This document shows positions 29,358 through 38,715 of a stretch of DNA of 64,000 nt, piece by piece. Made by a program: the position numbers and the translations under genes. The DNA lies in assembly GCF_900215245.1 (NCBI RefSeq), contig NZ_LT907842.1, forward strand, positions 6,262,001-6,326,000, written 5' to 3'. The DNA is from Pseudomonas fluorescens. GTDB lineage: Bacteria; Pseudomonadota; Gammaproteobacteria; Pseudomonadales; Pseudomonadaceae. Each line of letters opens with the position of its first letter. Positions within the stretch are counted from its first letter, which is position 1. The notes beneath the pieces are model-generated. The model had not been told where the DNA came from, searched no databases, and saw only the letters and a list, made by a program, of their open reading frames with translations.

Positions 29358-31081
29358 AGCTCAGGCCCCATGGAAAAGTGCAAACGAATACCGCCCGGGT
29401 CTTCCAGGGCATGGGCCAGGTCGAGGCGAATCGGCCCAACGGGCGAGACCCACCGGACGCCCACGCCGACACCGGTTTTCAGGCTGGGCATTTCCAGGGT
29501 ATTAAAGGAGTTGCCCTGGTCGATAAAGGTCGCGATCCGCCATTTTTCCGCGATTGAATATTGATATTCAGCGCTCAACGCCACCATGTAGCGCCCGCCA
29601 ATGCGGTCACCACGGTCGTTTTCCGGCGAAAGCGTCTGGTACTCATAGCCCCGCACGCTCTGGTCACCACCGGCAAAAAAGCGCAACGACGGCGGCACGG
29701 ACTGGTAGCCATTGGTGGCGCTGCCGCCGAACTGCGCACGGCCGAGGAACCGGTGGTTATCCCACAAAGTAGTCAGGCCTTTGATCGTGGCAGTGCCGTA
29801 AAGCAGGTTGGTGTCGGAGCCGAGGCCTTCCTTGGCGACCTTGGCGTCGAACATCAGGCGATAGCCATTGTGCGGATCGATGCGGTTGTCGCTGCGCAGG
29901 TAGGAATAATTGATCCCCGGCATCACCAGGTTACTCAGGCCCGAGTCATTGCCCAGGCGATATTCCTCGCGCTGGTATTTGAGCGAGATCACCCGGGTCC
30001 AGCCGCTGGGCAGTTTGCTGTGCCATTCAGGGCCAAGGGTGAGCAATTTACTCAGGGTGTCGGTGTTGGCCAGCTCCTCGTTCTGATAGCCACCGGCGAA
30101 GCGCAATTTGTCGGTCAACGGTGGGTCCAGTGGAATGTCGTACCACAGCCCGACGTTCTGCCGCGGCGCCGACAGTTCGGCTTCCCAACCATAGCTGTGG
30201 CCCTGAGGGTTGACCCAGTGGCGGGTCCAGTTGGCCTTGCCACGCGGGCCGACGTCGGTGGAGTAACCGAGGCCCAGGCCCATGGTGCGTGGCTTGCGGG
30301 TTTCCAGTTGCACGGCCACCGGGATTACGTCATTGGCCGAGGCGGCGGGCGTGGCGTCGACGCGCACGCCTTCGAAGAAGCCACTCGATTGCAGGTTCTG
30401 ATTGAGTTCAGCGATCAGTTCAGAGTCGTAAGGCGTGCCACTTTTGAACGGCACCATGCGTTGCAACAGGTCTTCATCAAACGGCGTATCGCCGGTAAAG
30501 CTGACGTTCCCCATGGTGTAGCGCGGGCCACTGTCGTACACGAGTTCGATATCGGCGACGCCGGCTTTGGGGTCAACGATGAGTTTCTGGCGGGTAAAGC
30601 GCCCGCTGAAAAAGCCGTAGCGCGAGGCCTGGTTCTGGATCAGACGCTTGGCGTCTTCATAATGGCCGTGGTTGAGCACGGCGCCGGAGGTGAGGTCGCT
30701 GCCGTCGGGCACGCGAAAAGCCTTGAGGCTCGCGGCCTGGCCGTCGACACGAATGGTCACGTTGCGCAAATGCACCGGTTCGCCAGGGTCGATGGTGAGG
30801 ATCAGGCGCGGGTTTTTACCGCCCTTTACGTCACTGCTGATCAGCGGCTGATAGAAGCCCAGAGCCTGCGCCGCTTTGCGGGCCTGCTCTTCGGCGCCAC
30901 GGCTGAACCGCAGCAAGGCTTCTTCATCGCGATCGCCTACCCCGCCGATATAGCCTTCGATGTTGGCTTTCAACGCGTCGTTTGAAGGCTTGATCCGCAC
31001 GTCCAATTCGCTTTGCGCCAATGCGCCGCAGCTTGTGAACAGCAGAATCAAGCCGCTGGTAAATCTTCCTGGGAGCTTCAT
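29354..31081 (-). CDS. tamA: Translocation and assembly module outer-membrane protein TamA
   Basis: 575 residues from the ATG at 31081; the frame is open further upstream but only from here is there a signal peptide (MKLPGRFTSGLILLFTSCGALAQ). Three POTRA domains occupy about residues 25-265, then a 16-strand Omp85 barrel with the RFFAGGDQSVRGYEYQ conserved loop and a C-terminal GIRLHFSMGPEL strand. Partner of TamB, encoded directly downstream. Confidence 0.95.
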   Translation of the reverse strand: MKLPGRFTSGLILLFTSCGALAQSELDVRIKPSNDALKANIEGYIGGVGDRDEEALLRFSRGAEEQARKAAQALGFYQPLISSDVKGGKNPRLILTIDPGEPVHLRNVTIRVDGQAASLKAFRVPDGSDLTSGAVLNHGHYEDAKRLIQNQASRYGFFSGRFTRQKLIVDPKAGVADIELVYDSGPRYTMGNVSFTGDTPFDEDLLQRMVPFKSGTPYDSELIAELNQNLQSSGFFEGVRVDATPAASANDVIPVAVQLETRKPRTMGLGLGYSTDVGPRGKANWTRHWVNPQGHSYGWEAELSAPRQNVGLWYDIPLDPPLTDKLRFAGGYQNEELANTDTLSKLLTLGPEWHSKLPSGWTRVISLKYQREEYRLGNDSGLSNLVMPGINYSYLRSDNRIDPHNGYRLMFDAKVAKEGLGSDTNLLYGTATIKGLTTLWDNHRFLGRAQFGGSATNGYQSVPPSLRFFAGGDQSVRGYEYQTLSPENDRGDRIGGRYMVALSAEYQYSIAEKWRIATFIDQGNSFNTLEMPSLKTGVGVGVRWVSPVGPIRLDLAHALEDPGGIRLHFSMGPEL

Positions 31082-31145
31082 AGGCGGGGATGCTACACGA
31101 GCTGGGGAGACACTTTGAACCCGGAATTGTCTGAATAATTCTGTC

Positions 31146-31796
31146 TCAAACCTTTGCAGCCTGTAACGACTGAGGGTTCGGATGGAAAAACACATGCTCC
31201 AGGATGGGACCGACGGCCACTTCACCGATCTCTTCATAGCCCTGGCGTTTGTAGAAATCCAGGTAGCGCGAATCGCCAGTGTCGAGCACGACGCCTGATG
31301 AGTGCGGGTCATCCGCGCACCAGTTGTGCACAGCTTCCAGCAGCTGCTCGCCGTAATGCTGGCCTTGGAATTGCGGGTGAATGCCCAACAGCGGTAGCAC
31401 ATGTACCGACTCGCTGGGCAGGCACGCCAGCACTGCGTAATGGTATTCCAAGTAACGCCGAGTACCGCGCACCCCCGTGCTCAGCCACATCCGCAATTGC
31501 CAGGCCCAGCTCTCGGTGATGCCCAGGCGCCGCTGCGGTGGCGCGATCAGCGCGATACCGATCAACCGGTCGTTGACGAACAGCCCGATGGCGGGAAGTT
31601 TCTGAAAAAAGTGCTGCTTGACCAGTTCGCGCACGGTGGCCCGCACCCGCTGTTCATAACCCGAACGCTCGGCTTCAAAGATATAGGCGAAGGTCGGCTC
31701 ATGCCGATAAGCCTGGTACAGCAGGGAACGCGCCTCGCGGGAATAGCCGCTGTTGAGCAGGCGAATTTCAGCGATGGCAGTCGAAGTGTCAGGCAT
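31146..31796 (-). CDS. GNAT-family N-acetyltransferase
   Basis: 216 residues from the ATG at 31796 (MPDTSTAIAEIRLL). The acetyl-CoA site is LLGIHPQFQGQHYGEQLLEAV (the Q/RxxGxG/A loop is QGQHYG), followed by VVLDTGDSRYLDFYKRQGYEEIGE, usual for the fold. Substrate unknown. It lies 64 bases upstream of tamA on the same strand and may be cotranscribed. Confidence 0.85.
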   Translation of the reverse strand: MPDTSTAIAEIRLLNSGYSREARSLLYQAYRHEPTFAYIFEAERSGYEQRVRATVRELVKQHFFQKLPAIGLFVNDRLIGIALIAPPQRRLGITESWAWQLRMWLSTGVRGTRRYLEYHYAVLACLPSESVHVLPLLGIHPQFQGQHYGEQLLEAVHNWCADDPHSSGVVLDTGDSRYLDFYKRQGYEEIGEVAVGPILEHVFFHPNPQSLQAAKV

Positions 31797-31965
31797 ACAG
31801 TCAATCTCCCTGGGCGCCATTCAAAAGATGGCGTTCTTATGGGTACGAACCTACGCAGCACCAGTCGTTCCCAGACATTAGCAGTGCATGCGCCCTACCG
31901 CCACGCTGGCCCCCGTCCGACTTGTCGGCTAGCATCGGCTTTTTTGCCAGACTGGACTGCCGACC

Positions 31966-32778
31966 ATGAAAATCGTCTCCTTCAATATCAACGGGCTGCG
32001 GGCCCGCCCTCATCAGCTGGCGGCGCTGATTGAAAAGCATCAACCCGACGTGATTGGCCTGCAGGAAACCAAGGTCCACGATGACCAGTTCCCGTTGGCC
32101 GAAGTGCAGGCACTGGGCTACCACGTGTACTACCACGGCCAAAAAGGCCACTACGGTGTGGCCCTGCTCTCGCGCAAAGAAGCGTTGAGCGTGCACAAAG
32201 GGTTTGCCAGTGATGAAGAAGACGCCCAGCGCCGCTTTATCTGGGGCACCTTCGCCGATGAGAACGGCAACCCCGTGACCGTCATGAATGGCTACTTCCC
32301 CCAGGGCGAAAGCCGTGACCACCCCACCAAGTTCCCGGCCAAGCAGCGCTTCTACGCAGACTTGCAGCAGCTGCTGGAAAGCCAGTTCAGCAATGACCAG
32401 GCGCTGGTGGTGATGGGCGACGTGAACATTTCCCCGGAAGACTGCGACATCGGCATCGGCGCCGACAATGCCAAGCGCTGGCTGAAAACCGGCAAGTGCA
32501 GCTTCTTGCCGGAAGAACGCGAGTGGATGGCGCGCTTGAAGAACTGGGGCCTGGTCGACAGCTTCCGTCACTTGAACCCGGACGTGACCGACCGCTTCAG
32601 TTGGTTCGACTACCGCAGCCGTGGCTTCGAGGATGAGCCCAAGCGTGGGCTGCGCATTGACGTGATCATGGCGTCCCACGGCTTGCTGTCACGGGTCAAG
32701 GATGCCGGGGTGGATTACGATTTGCGCGGTTTGGAAAAGCCATCGGACCATGCGCCGATCTGGTTGGAACTGAGCTGA
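31966..32778 (+). CDS. xthA: Exodeoxyribonuclease III
   Basis: 270 residues, EEP nuclease family. Motifs in order: [19 protein letters not shown] with the metal-binding Glu, [24 protein letters not shown], and the C-terminal [12 protein letters not shown] with catalytic His. Repairs AP sites and 3'-blocked ends. Single gene with its own strong terminator. Confidence 0.95.
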   Translation: MKIVSFNINGLRARPHQLAALIEKHQPDVIGLQETKVHDDQFPLAEVQALGYHVYYHGQKGHYGVALLSRKEALSVHKGFASDEEDAQRRFIWGTFADENGNPVTVMNGYFPQGESRDHPTKFPAKQRFYADLQQLLESQFSNDQALVVMGDVNISPEDCDIGIGADNAKRWLKTGKCSFLPEEREWMARLKNWGLVDSFRHLNPDVTDRFSWFDYRSRGFEDEPKRGLRIDVIMASHGLLSRVKDAGVDYDLRGLEKPSDHAPIWLELS

Positions 32779-32790
32779 CACCCTGTTCAG

Positions 32791-32823
32791 TGAGGGCGCT
32801 GACTGGCCAGCGCCCTCATTTTG
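32791..32823 (+). terminator. Intrinsic terminator after xthA
   Basis: An 11-12 bp stem TGAGGGCGCTG...CAGCGCCCTCA followed by TTTT, 12 bases after the xthA stop. Confidence 0.85.
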
Positions 32824-32903
32824 ATCAGCGCCGCCCCGTCATATTTATGCAACCTGCCTGACTTAATCTGGCGGCACTCCCTTTGGCTTAAGAAGGTGCC
32901 GGC

Positions 32904-34232
32904 ATGATGCTGCGCGTTCTGCTCCTGTTACTGCTGCCGCTTTACGCTGTCGCCGCTGCCCTGCCCGTTCCCGACCAAGGCCCCGCATTGCGCATCCAGG
33001 GCTCCAATACCATTGGTGCGGCCTTGGGGCCCGCGTTGGTCAAGGGTTTGATGGAGCACCAGGGCTTGCAGGCGGTGCACGCCGAGCCCGGCGAAGGCGC
33101 CAACGAACAACGGGTGATCGGCAAGACGCGTCAGGGCAAGAGCGTGATTATCGAGGTGGCCGCCCATGGCTCCAGCACCGGGTTCAGCGCGCTTAAAAAC
33201 GCCAGCGCCGACCTTGCGGCGTCTTCGCGCCCGATCAAGGACAGCGAACTGGTCGACCTTGAACCCCTGGGCGACCTGAAAAGCCCCGAGGCCGAGCAAG
33301 TGATCGCCATTGACGGCCTGGCAATCATCCTGCATCCGCAAAACCCGCTGACGACCTTGAACACCGCGCAACTGGCGCAGATCTTCAACGGCGAAGTCAG
33401 CACCTGGGAGGCGCTGGGCGGCACCGGCGGTGCCATTCATTTATATGCACGGGATGATCAATCCGGCACCTACGACACCTTTAAGGAACTGGTGCTACGC
33501 CTGCGCGGTAAGCCTCTCGCCGCGTCCGCCCAGCGCTTCGAGTCCAGTGAAGGGTTGTCCGACGCGGTCAGCCATGACCCACACGGCATCGGGTTCATCG
33601 GCCTGCCTTACGTACGCCAGGCCAAAGCCGTGGCGATTGTCGATGGTGACTCACAACCCATGCCGGCGCTGACCAGCCTGATTGCCACCGAGGATTACCC
33701 GCTGTCACGCCGCCTGTATTTCTACTGGCCGCCAGCTAACCGCAACCCTTGGGCCAAGGCATTGGTGGACTTTACCCAGAGCAGCAAAGGCCAGGCGATT
33801 GTGGCTACCAACGGTTTTATCGCGCAGCAAGTACAGGCGATTGGCGTGGCGCCACGTGACTCAATGCCCGACGGCTATCAGGCCATCGCCCGTGACGCCC
33901 AGCGTTTGACGGTGAATTTTCGTTTCGAGGAAGGCAGTGCCAGCCTGGACAACAAGGCTCGCCAGGATTTGCAGCGGGTGGTGGCGTATATCCGCAGTCA
34001 CGGCAAGCTCGACCGGCACGTGACACTGGTGGGGTTTGGTGATGCCAAGAATGACCCGCAGCGCGCGGCACTCTTGTCAAAATTGCGGGCGATGGCGGTG
34101 CGCCGGGAACTGGTCAAAAGCGGCGTGGTGCTGCGCGACATTCGCGGGTTCGGCGCGCAGATGCCGGTGGCAGCGAATACCGCGGATGAAGGCCGGATCA
34201 AGAATCGGCGGGTGGAGGTTTGGGTGTACTGA
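32904..34232 (+). CDS. PstS-like substrate-binding protein fused to OmpA C-terminal domain
   Basis: 442 residues. Signal peptide (MMLRVLLLLLLPLYAVAAA), then a periplasmic phosphate-binding-like domain with IQGSNTIGAALGPAL, DLAASSRPIKDSEL and ARDDQSGTYDTF, then from about residue 325 an OmpA/MotB peptidoglycan-binding domain (VNFRFEEGSASLDNKARQDLQRV, LVGFGDAKNDPQ, KNRRVEVWVY). The binding domain would thus be tethered to the cell wall. No ABC transporter genes flank it, so uptake is not its obvious role; scavenging, sensing or envelope integrity are possible. Two adjacent ATGs (32904, 32907) could serve as start. Confidence 0.88.
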   Translation: MMLRVLLLLLLPLYAVAAALPVPDQGPALRIQGSNTIGAALGPALVKGLMEHQGLQAVHAEPGEGANEQRVIGKTRQGKSVIIEVAAHGSSTGFSALKNASADLAASSRPIKDSELVDLEPLGDLKSPEAEQVIAIDGLAIILHPQNPLTTLNTAQLAQIFNGEVSTWEALGGTGGAIHLYARDDQSGTYDTFKELVLRLRGKPLAASAQRFESSEGLSDAVSHDPHGIGFIGLPYVRQAKAVAIVDGDSQPMPALTSLIATEDYPLSRRLYFYWPPANRNPWAKALVDFTQSSKGQAIVATNGFIAQQVQAIGVAPRDSMPDGYQAIARDAQRLTVNFRFEEGSASLDNKARQDLQRVVAYIRSHGKLDRHVTLVGFGDAKNDPQRAALLSKLRAMAVRRELVKSGVVLRDIRGFGAQMPVAANTADEGRIKNRRVEVWVY

Positions 34233-34263
34233 ACCTTGCGTGCTGTGGGGTAAACACCGGCCT

Positions 34264-34348
34264 CTTCGCGGGCGAGCCCGCGCCCACATGCGACCTCATT
34301 CCCATGCTGGAAGTCAGTCAATTGTGGGAGCGGGCTTGCCCGCGATAC
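34264..34348. repeat. REP pair, opposite orientation
   Basis: A right-type arm (CTTCGCGGGCGAGCCCGCGC, 34266 on) comes first and a left-type arm (TGTGGGAGCGGGCTTGCCCG, 34323 on) second, the reverse order of the other pairs. Between convergent genes. Confidence 0.75.
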
Positions 34349-34361
34349 GGGCAGCGCGGTG

Positions 34362-35591
34362 TTACTGCCCGCCGCGCATCAGCTCTTTAGGCACATATTT
34401 GCCGAGCTCGAACTTGCCGATCGCCGCGCGGTGCACTTCATCCGGGCCGTCGGCCAGGCGCAAGGTGCGTTGCATCGCATACATGTAGGCCAGCGGGAAG
34501 TCGTTGGAAACCCCGGCGCCGCCGTGGATCTGGATCGCGCGGTCGATCACCTTGAGCGCCACGTTCGGCGCGACCACTTTGATCTGCGCGATTTCGCTTT
34601 TCGCTACTTTGTTGCCGACGGTGTCCATCATGTACGCCGCCTTCAAGGTCAGCAGGCGCGCCATGTCGATTTCCATCCGCGAGTCGGCGATCTTGTCGAT
34701 GTTGCCGCCCAAGCGTGCCAGCGGCTTGCCGAACGCGGTACGGCTGACGGAGCGTTTGCACATCAGTTCCAGCGCACGCTCGGCCATGCCGACGGAGCGC
34801 ATGCAGTGGTGAATACGGCCGGGGCCGAGACGACCCTGGGCAATCTCAAAGCCGCGACCTTCACCGAGCAATACGTTTTCGTACGGCACACGCACGTTGT
34901 CGAACAGCACTTCGGCGTGGCCGTGGGGCGCGTCGTCGTAACCGAACACCGGCAGCGGGCGCACGATCTTCACGCCGGGGGTGTCCACCGGCACGAGGAT
35001 CATCGAATGCTGCTGGTGACGCGGCGCATCCGGGTTGCTCAGGCCCATGAAGATCAGGATCTTGCAGCGCGGGTCGCAGGCGCCGGAGGTCCACCACTTC
35101 TTGCCGTTGATTACCCACTCATCGCCCTGGCGTTCGGCGCGGGCGGCCATGTTGGTGGCGTCCGAGGACGCTACGTCCGGCTCGGTCATGGCGAACGCCG
35201 AGCGGATCTCGCCGCGCAACAGCGGTTCGAGCCAACGTTGTTTCTGTTCAGCGTTGGCGTAGCGCACCAGCACTTCCATGTTGCCGGTGTCGGGTGCGGA
35301 GCAGTTGAACGGCTCCGGGCCCAGCAACGAGCGGCCCATGATCTCGGCCAGCGGCGCGTATTCGAGGTTGGTCAGGCCGGCGCCCAGTTCGGATTCCGGC
35401 AGGAACAGGTTCCACAGGCCTTCGGCTTTAGCCTTGGCTTTCAGCTCCTCCATGATCGCGGTGGGCTGCCAGCGGTCACCTTCGCTGACCTGGCGTTCAA
35501 ACACCGGCTCGGCCGGGTAAACGTACGTGTCCATGAACGCGGTGACGCGTTCACGCAGTTCCTGAACCTTGGGCGAATAGGCGAAATCCAT
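34362..35591 (-). CDS. Acyl-CoA dehydrogenase
   Basis: 409 residues with the family's three domains: N-terminal helices ([21 protein letters not shown]), FAD-binding middle region ([37 protein letters not shown]) and C-terminal domain ([19 protein letters not shown]). It belongs to the longer ACAD10/11-like group with [14 protein letters not shown] and [18 protein letters not shown]. Substrate chain type unknown. Divergent LysR gene at 35756 is the probable regulator. Confidence 0.9.
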   Translation of the reverse strand: MDFAYSPKVQELRERVTAFMDTYVYPAEPVFERQVSEGDRWQPTAIMEELKAKAKAEGLWNLFLPESELGAGLTNLEYAPLAEIMGRSLLGPEPFNCSAPDTGNMEVLVRYANAEQKQRWLEPLLRGEIRSAFAMTEPDVASSDATNMAARAERQGDEWVINGKKWWTSGACDPRCKILIFMGLSNPDAPRHQQHSMILVPVDTPGVKIVRPLPVFGYDDAPHGHAEVLFDNVRVPYENVLLGEGRGFEIAQGRLGPGRIHHCMRSVGMAERALELMCKRSVSRTAFGKPLARLGGNIDKIADSRMEIDMARLLTLKAAYMMDTVGNKVAKSEIAQIKVVAPNVALKVIDRAIQIHGGAGVSNDFPLAYMYAMQRTLRLADGPDEVHRAAIGKFELGKYVPKELMRGGQ

Positions 35592-35755
35592 GAGCAGCTC
35601 CCTTCTCTGAGAGGTTGTTTAGGTCATGCAAACGATGCTAGAACAGCGTTGATAATTTACCTAGCCTATTCTCGGCGTGTATTAACATTCATCACCGATA
35701 TATGATCGGCGTATGAGCCCTTAATAAATCGCCACCTAACAATAAGAGCAACGAC

Positions 35756-36691
35756 ATGAATCTGAGCAAGGTCGATCTCAACCTCTTTATCGTCTTCGAC
35801 GCGATCTACACCGAAGCCAACCTGACTCGCGCCGGGCAGATTGTCGGCATCACCCAGCCGGCGGTGTCCAATGCCCTGGCGCGCCTGCGTGAGACGTTCA
35901 ACGACCCGCTGTTCGTACGCACCGCCCAAGGCATGGTGCCCACGCCGATGGCGCAGAACATCATCGGCCCGGTGCGCAACGCGTTGTCGCTGCTGCGGGT
36001 GTCGGTGCAGGAAAGCCGGATTTTCAACCCGCAACAGGCGGCCAAGACCTATCGCATCAGCATGACCGACCTCACCGAGGCAGTGATTCTGCCGTTGCTG
36101 TTCCAGCGCCTGCGCCGCCTGGCGCCGACCGTGGTGATCGAAAGTTTCCTCTCCAAACGCCGTGAAACCACCAAGGAGCTGGCCGCCGGCCGCCTGGATT
36201 TTGCCGTGGACGCGCCGCTCAACACCGACCCGCAAGTGCGTCATGTCAAGCTCATGGAAGACCGCTACGTGTGCGCCATGCGCAAGGGCCATCCCATGGC
36301 CAGCAAGGACAAATTCAGCCTGGATGACTACCTGTCACTGACCCATATCCATATCTCCAGCCGCCGTAACGGCTTGGGCCATGTCGACCTGGCGTTGGGC
36401 AAAATGGGTATCCAGCGCAAGATCGCCCTGCGTTCCCAGCATTACCTGATGGCCTCGCAAGTGCTGCAGCAGACCGACATGGTGATGACCGTGCCCGAGC
36501 GCTTCGCTCGCCGCCATGAACTGCACTGGTTCAACCTGCCGGTTCACGACGTGCCACCGGTCGAAACCCACCTGTACTGGCACGAGAGCACCGACCAGGA
36601 CCCGGCCAACCGCTGGATGCGTGAGCAGATGATCGAGTTGTGCCAACAGGTGACGGCGCATGAGAAGAAGCTCGATGGCAAGCCAGCCTGA
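35756..36691 (+). CDS. LysR-family transcriptional regulator
   Basis: 311 residues. HTH at residues about 5-60 (LNLFIVFDAIYTEANLTRAGQIVGITQPAVSNALARLR with a conserved start), typical of the PA2206/NodD/LeuO-like branch (NDPLFVRTAQGMVPTPMA). The effector domain follows with SFLSKRRETTKELAAGRLDFAVDAPL. Divergent from the acyl-CoA dehydrogenase, which it likely controls together with itself. Confidence 0.9.
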   Translation: MNLSKVDLNLFIVFDAIYTEANLTRAGQIVGITQPAVSNALARLRETFNDPLFVRTAQGMVPTPMAQNIIGPVRNALSLLRVSVQESRIFNPQQAAKTYRISMTDLTEAVILPLLFQRLRRLAPTVVIESFLSKRRETTKELAAGRLDFAVDAPLNTDPQVRHVKLMEDRYVCAMRKGHPMASKDKFSLDDYLSLTHIHISSRRNGLGHVDLALGKMGIQRKIALRSQHYLMASQVLQQTDMVMTVPERFARRHELHWFNLPVHDVPPVETHLYWHESTDQDPANRWMREQMIELCQQVTAHEKKLDGKPA

Positions 36692-36733
36692 CAGTCGCAG
36701 GGGGCTTGCTTGCGCTGGGCTGCGCGGCAGCGC

Positions 36734-36749
36734 TTGACGTTTACGTCAA
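36734..36749. promoter_or_regulatory. LiuR box upstream of liuR
   Basis: TTGACGT-TT-ACGTCAA, a perfect 7-bp inverted repeat with a 2-base spacer, 41 bases before the liuR start. The same half-sites recur at 40396 and 40440 before the other leucine genes. Confidence 0.85.
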
Positions 36750-36790
36750 CGTGCCATTAGCTTAGCGCCAAGACCTTCTTGAGCGCCCCC

Positions 36791-37183
36791 ATGAGCACGA
36801 CCTACAGCATCTCCGACCTCGCCCGCGAGCTTGACATTACTACCCGCGCCATTCGTTTCTATGAAGAACAGGGCCTGCTGGCTCCTGAACGTCGGGGCCA
36901 GGAGCGCATCTACTCGGCGCGGGACAAGGTCAGCCTCAAGCTGATCCTGCGCGGCAAACGCATCGGCTTCTCCCTGGCCGAATGCCGCGAGCTGATCGAA
37001 CTCTACGACCCCACCAGCGGCAACCACATCCAGCTCAACAGCATGCTCGCCAAGATCGCCGAGCGCCGCGAACAGCTTGAGCAACAGTTGCTGGATATCG
37101 AACAGATGAAACTGGAACTGGACACCGCCGAAGAGCGTTGCACCCAGGCCCTGGCGCAGACCATGAGCCAGGTTGGCCAATAA
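36791..37183 (+). CDS. liuR: MerR-family regulator LiuR
   Basis: 130 residues from the ATG at 36791; the frame could begin at a TTG four codons earlier. N-terminal MerR HTH ([38 protein letters not shown] in two parts), then [25 protein letters not shown] and a coiled-coil dimerisation helix. It matches LiuR, which in gammaproteobacteria senses branched-chain acyl-CoA intermediates and controls leucine/isovalerate catabolism. Directly followed by liuE. Confidence 0.9.
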   Translation: MSTTYSISDLARELDITTRAIRFYEEQGLLAPERRGQERIYSARDKVSLKLILRGKRIGFSLAECRELIELYDPTSGNHIQLNSMLAKIAERREQLEQQLLDIEQMKLELDTAEERCTQALAQTMSQVGQ

Positions 37184-37199
37184 CCAGAAGGTAGCTGCC

Positions 37200-38099
37200 A
37201 TGTCCCTCCCCTCACACGTACGCCTGGTGGAAGTCGGCCCGCGCGACGGATTACAGAACGAAGCCCAGCCCATCAGCGTGGCCGACAAAGTCCAATTGGT
37301 GGATGCCCTCAGCGCTGCGGGCTTGAGCTACATCGAGGTCGGCAGTTTTGTGTCGCCCAAATGGGTGCCGCAGATGGCCGGCTCCGCTGAGGTGTTTGCG
37401 CAGATACAGCGCAAGCCCGGCGTGACCTACGGTGCGCTCGCACCGAACCTGCGTGGGTTTGAAGATGCGTTGGCCGCAGGCGTGAAGGAGGTGGCGGTGT
37501 TCGCGGCCGCTTCCGAGGCGTTTTCACAGCGCAATATCAACTGCTCGATCAGCGAAAGCCTGGAGCGCTTTGCGCCGATCATGGCGGCGGCCAAGCAGCA
37601 CGGCATCAGCGTGCGCGGCTATGTGTCGTGTGTGTTGGGTTGCCCTTACGAAGGTGAAGTCGCCCCGGCACAGGTCGCGGCGGTCGCGCGCGAGTTGTAT
37701 GCCATGGGCTGCTATGAGGTTTCCCTGGGCGACACCATCGGCACCGGCACGGCGGGCGCTACGCGGCAGCTGTTTGACGTGGTCGGCGCGCAGGTGCCAC
37801 GGGACAAACTGGCGGGGCACTTCCATGACACGTACGGCCAGGCCATCGCCAATATCTACGCCAGCCTGCTGGAGGGCATAACCGTGTTCGATAGCTCTAT
37901 TGCGGGCCTCGGCGGCTGCCCCTACGCCAAGGGCGCCAGCGGTAACGTCGCTACCGAGGATGTGGTGTACCTGCTCAACGGCCTGGGTATCGACACCGGC
38001 GTCGACTTGCAGGCGTTGATTCATGCGGGCCTGCAGATCAGCCAGGTTCTGGGTCGCCCTACCGGCTCGCGTGTGGCGAAGGCCCGAACAGCCGGTTGA
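37200..38099 (+). CDS. liuE: Hydroxymethylglutaryl-CoA lyase
   Basis: 299 residues (also called mvaB). Start at the ATG at 37200 after AGAAGG. Motifs: [12 protein letters not shown] with catalytic Arg and Asp, [45 protein letters not shown], and the catalytic-Cys loop [22 protein letters not shown] in two blocks. Splits HMG-CoA into acetyl-CoA and acetoacetate, the last leucine step. Cotranscribed with liuR. CrcY lies immediately downstream. Confidence 0.95.
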   Translation: MSLPSHVRLVEVGPRDGLQNEAQPISVADKVQLVDALSAAGLSYIEVGSFVSPKWVPQMAGSAEVFAQIQRKPGVTYGALAPNLRGFEDALAAGVKEVAVFAAASEAFSQRNINCSISESLERFAPIMAAAKQHGISVRGYVSCVLGCPYEGEVAPAQVAAVARELYAMGCYEVSLGDTIGTGTAGATRQLFDVVGAQVPRDKLAGHFHDTYGQAIANIYASLLEGITVFDSSIAGLGGCPYAKGASGNVATEDVVYLLNGLGIDTGVDLQALIHAGLQISQVLGRPTGSRVAKARTAG

Positions 38100-38118
38100 G
38101 TAGCTTAGCCGTGACAAT

Positions 38119-38247
38119 GTGTTACCGCACCACTACACATCGAGTAACACGGGAACATATTTTGTCTTATTTGCCGTAGGCCATTTCCCACCAAAAAAAC
38201 AAGTACTTGATTTTAAAGGGATTTAAAAAGTTGGCACGCCTTCTGCT
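38119..38247 (+). promoter_or_regulatory. CbrB-type activator site and sigma-54 promoter for crcY
   Basis: An inverted repeat GTGTTAC...GTAACAC (38119-38150, 18 bases between the TGTTAC and GTAACA halves) lies about 85 bases upstream of a -24/-12 element, TGGCACGCCTTCTGCT (38232-38247). GG and GC are 12 bases apart. CbrB with RpoN is the known activator of Crc RNAs; the exact spacing rule for CbrB should be compared. Confidence 0.8.
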
Positions 38248-38257
38248 ATGTCTATTG

Positions 38258-38633
38258 CATAACAAGAATAAAAAGCGCCAAACCTAATAAAAATAAGACG
38301 AAACGACTCTGACATAACAAAAACAACACGGCAGAGACGCAGCTAACAGATTTTTTTGGAGAAGATGTGCTTCGCAGGGTTCGGCGTGCCGAAACTCGCA
38401 ACCGGTTAGAGAAAAATAAAACTACCTCAGGTAGCTACCCACTGGTTGGATCGATGACGAAGAAGCAGATCAGCGCTCAAAAAAATACGTTTGCTCTTGA
38501 CCCCGATTGGGGGTCGCCAAAAACAGCGGTAAAGGGTAACGGTTGCCAAAAACAACAATAGACCGCCCCTCAATAATAAAAAAAGAGCACGCAACGACAA
38601 ATTAAAGGGGACCTTCGGGTCCCCTTTGTGCTT
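38258..38633 (+). ncRNA. crcY: CrcY small RNA (Crc/Hfq-titrating)
   Basis: About 376 bases from the predicted sigma-54 start to a strong terminator, of the size of CrcZ/CrcY. It is studded with A-rich Hfq/Crc motifs: AACAAGAATAAAAA (38261), AATAAAAATAAGA (38286), AACAAAAACAACA (38316), GAAAAATAAAAC (38411), CTCAAAAAAATAC (38478), CCAAAAACAACAATA (38547) and CAATAATAAAAAAAG (38571), plus weaker ones. An internal GACCCC/GGGGTC hairpin lies at 38500-38516. In P. putida crcY lies next to mvaB (from memory), which matches the liuE neighbour here and picks CrcY over CrcZ or CrcX. It relieves carbon catabolite repression by sequestering Hfq-Crc. Confidence 0.9.
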
Positions 38634-38634
38634 T
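38604..38634 (+). terminator. CrcY terminator
   Basis: AAAGGGGACC-TTCG-GGTCCCCTTT, a 10-bp stem with a UUCG tetraloop, followed by TGTGCTTT. Confidence 0.85.
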
Positions 38635-38672
38635 GCGGGATTCGACCAATCCGGGTGTGACGCCGATCAACA

Positions 38673-38702
38673 TTGTGGCAGCGGGCTTGCTCGCTGCCAC
38701 AA
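38673..38702. repeat. Single REP-like hairpin
   Basis: TTGTGGCAGCG-ggcttgct-CGCTGCCACAA, perfect 11-bp arms, between the CrcY terminator and the end of the acyl-CoA ligase gene. It may serve as a terminator for the minus-strand gene. Confidence 0.75.
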
Positions 38703-38715
38703 TGGCCTCATGTGG

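Noticed and set aside
34362..35591. Acyl-CoA dehydrogenase as part of the liu regulon
   Set aside because: No LiuR box upstream, and it is divergent from its own LysR gene.
38367..38561. 64-codon frame within CrcY
   Set aside because: The region is explained by the small RNA: sigma-54 promoter, A-rich Hfq motifs and terminator. No ribosome site.
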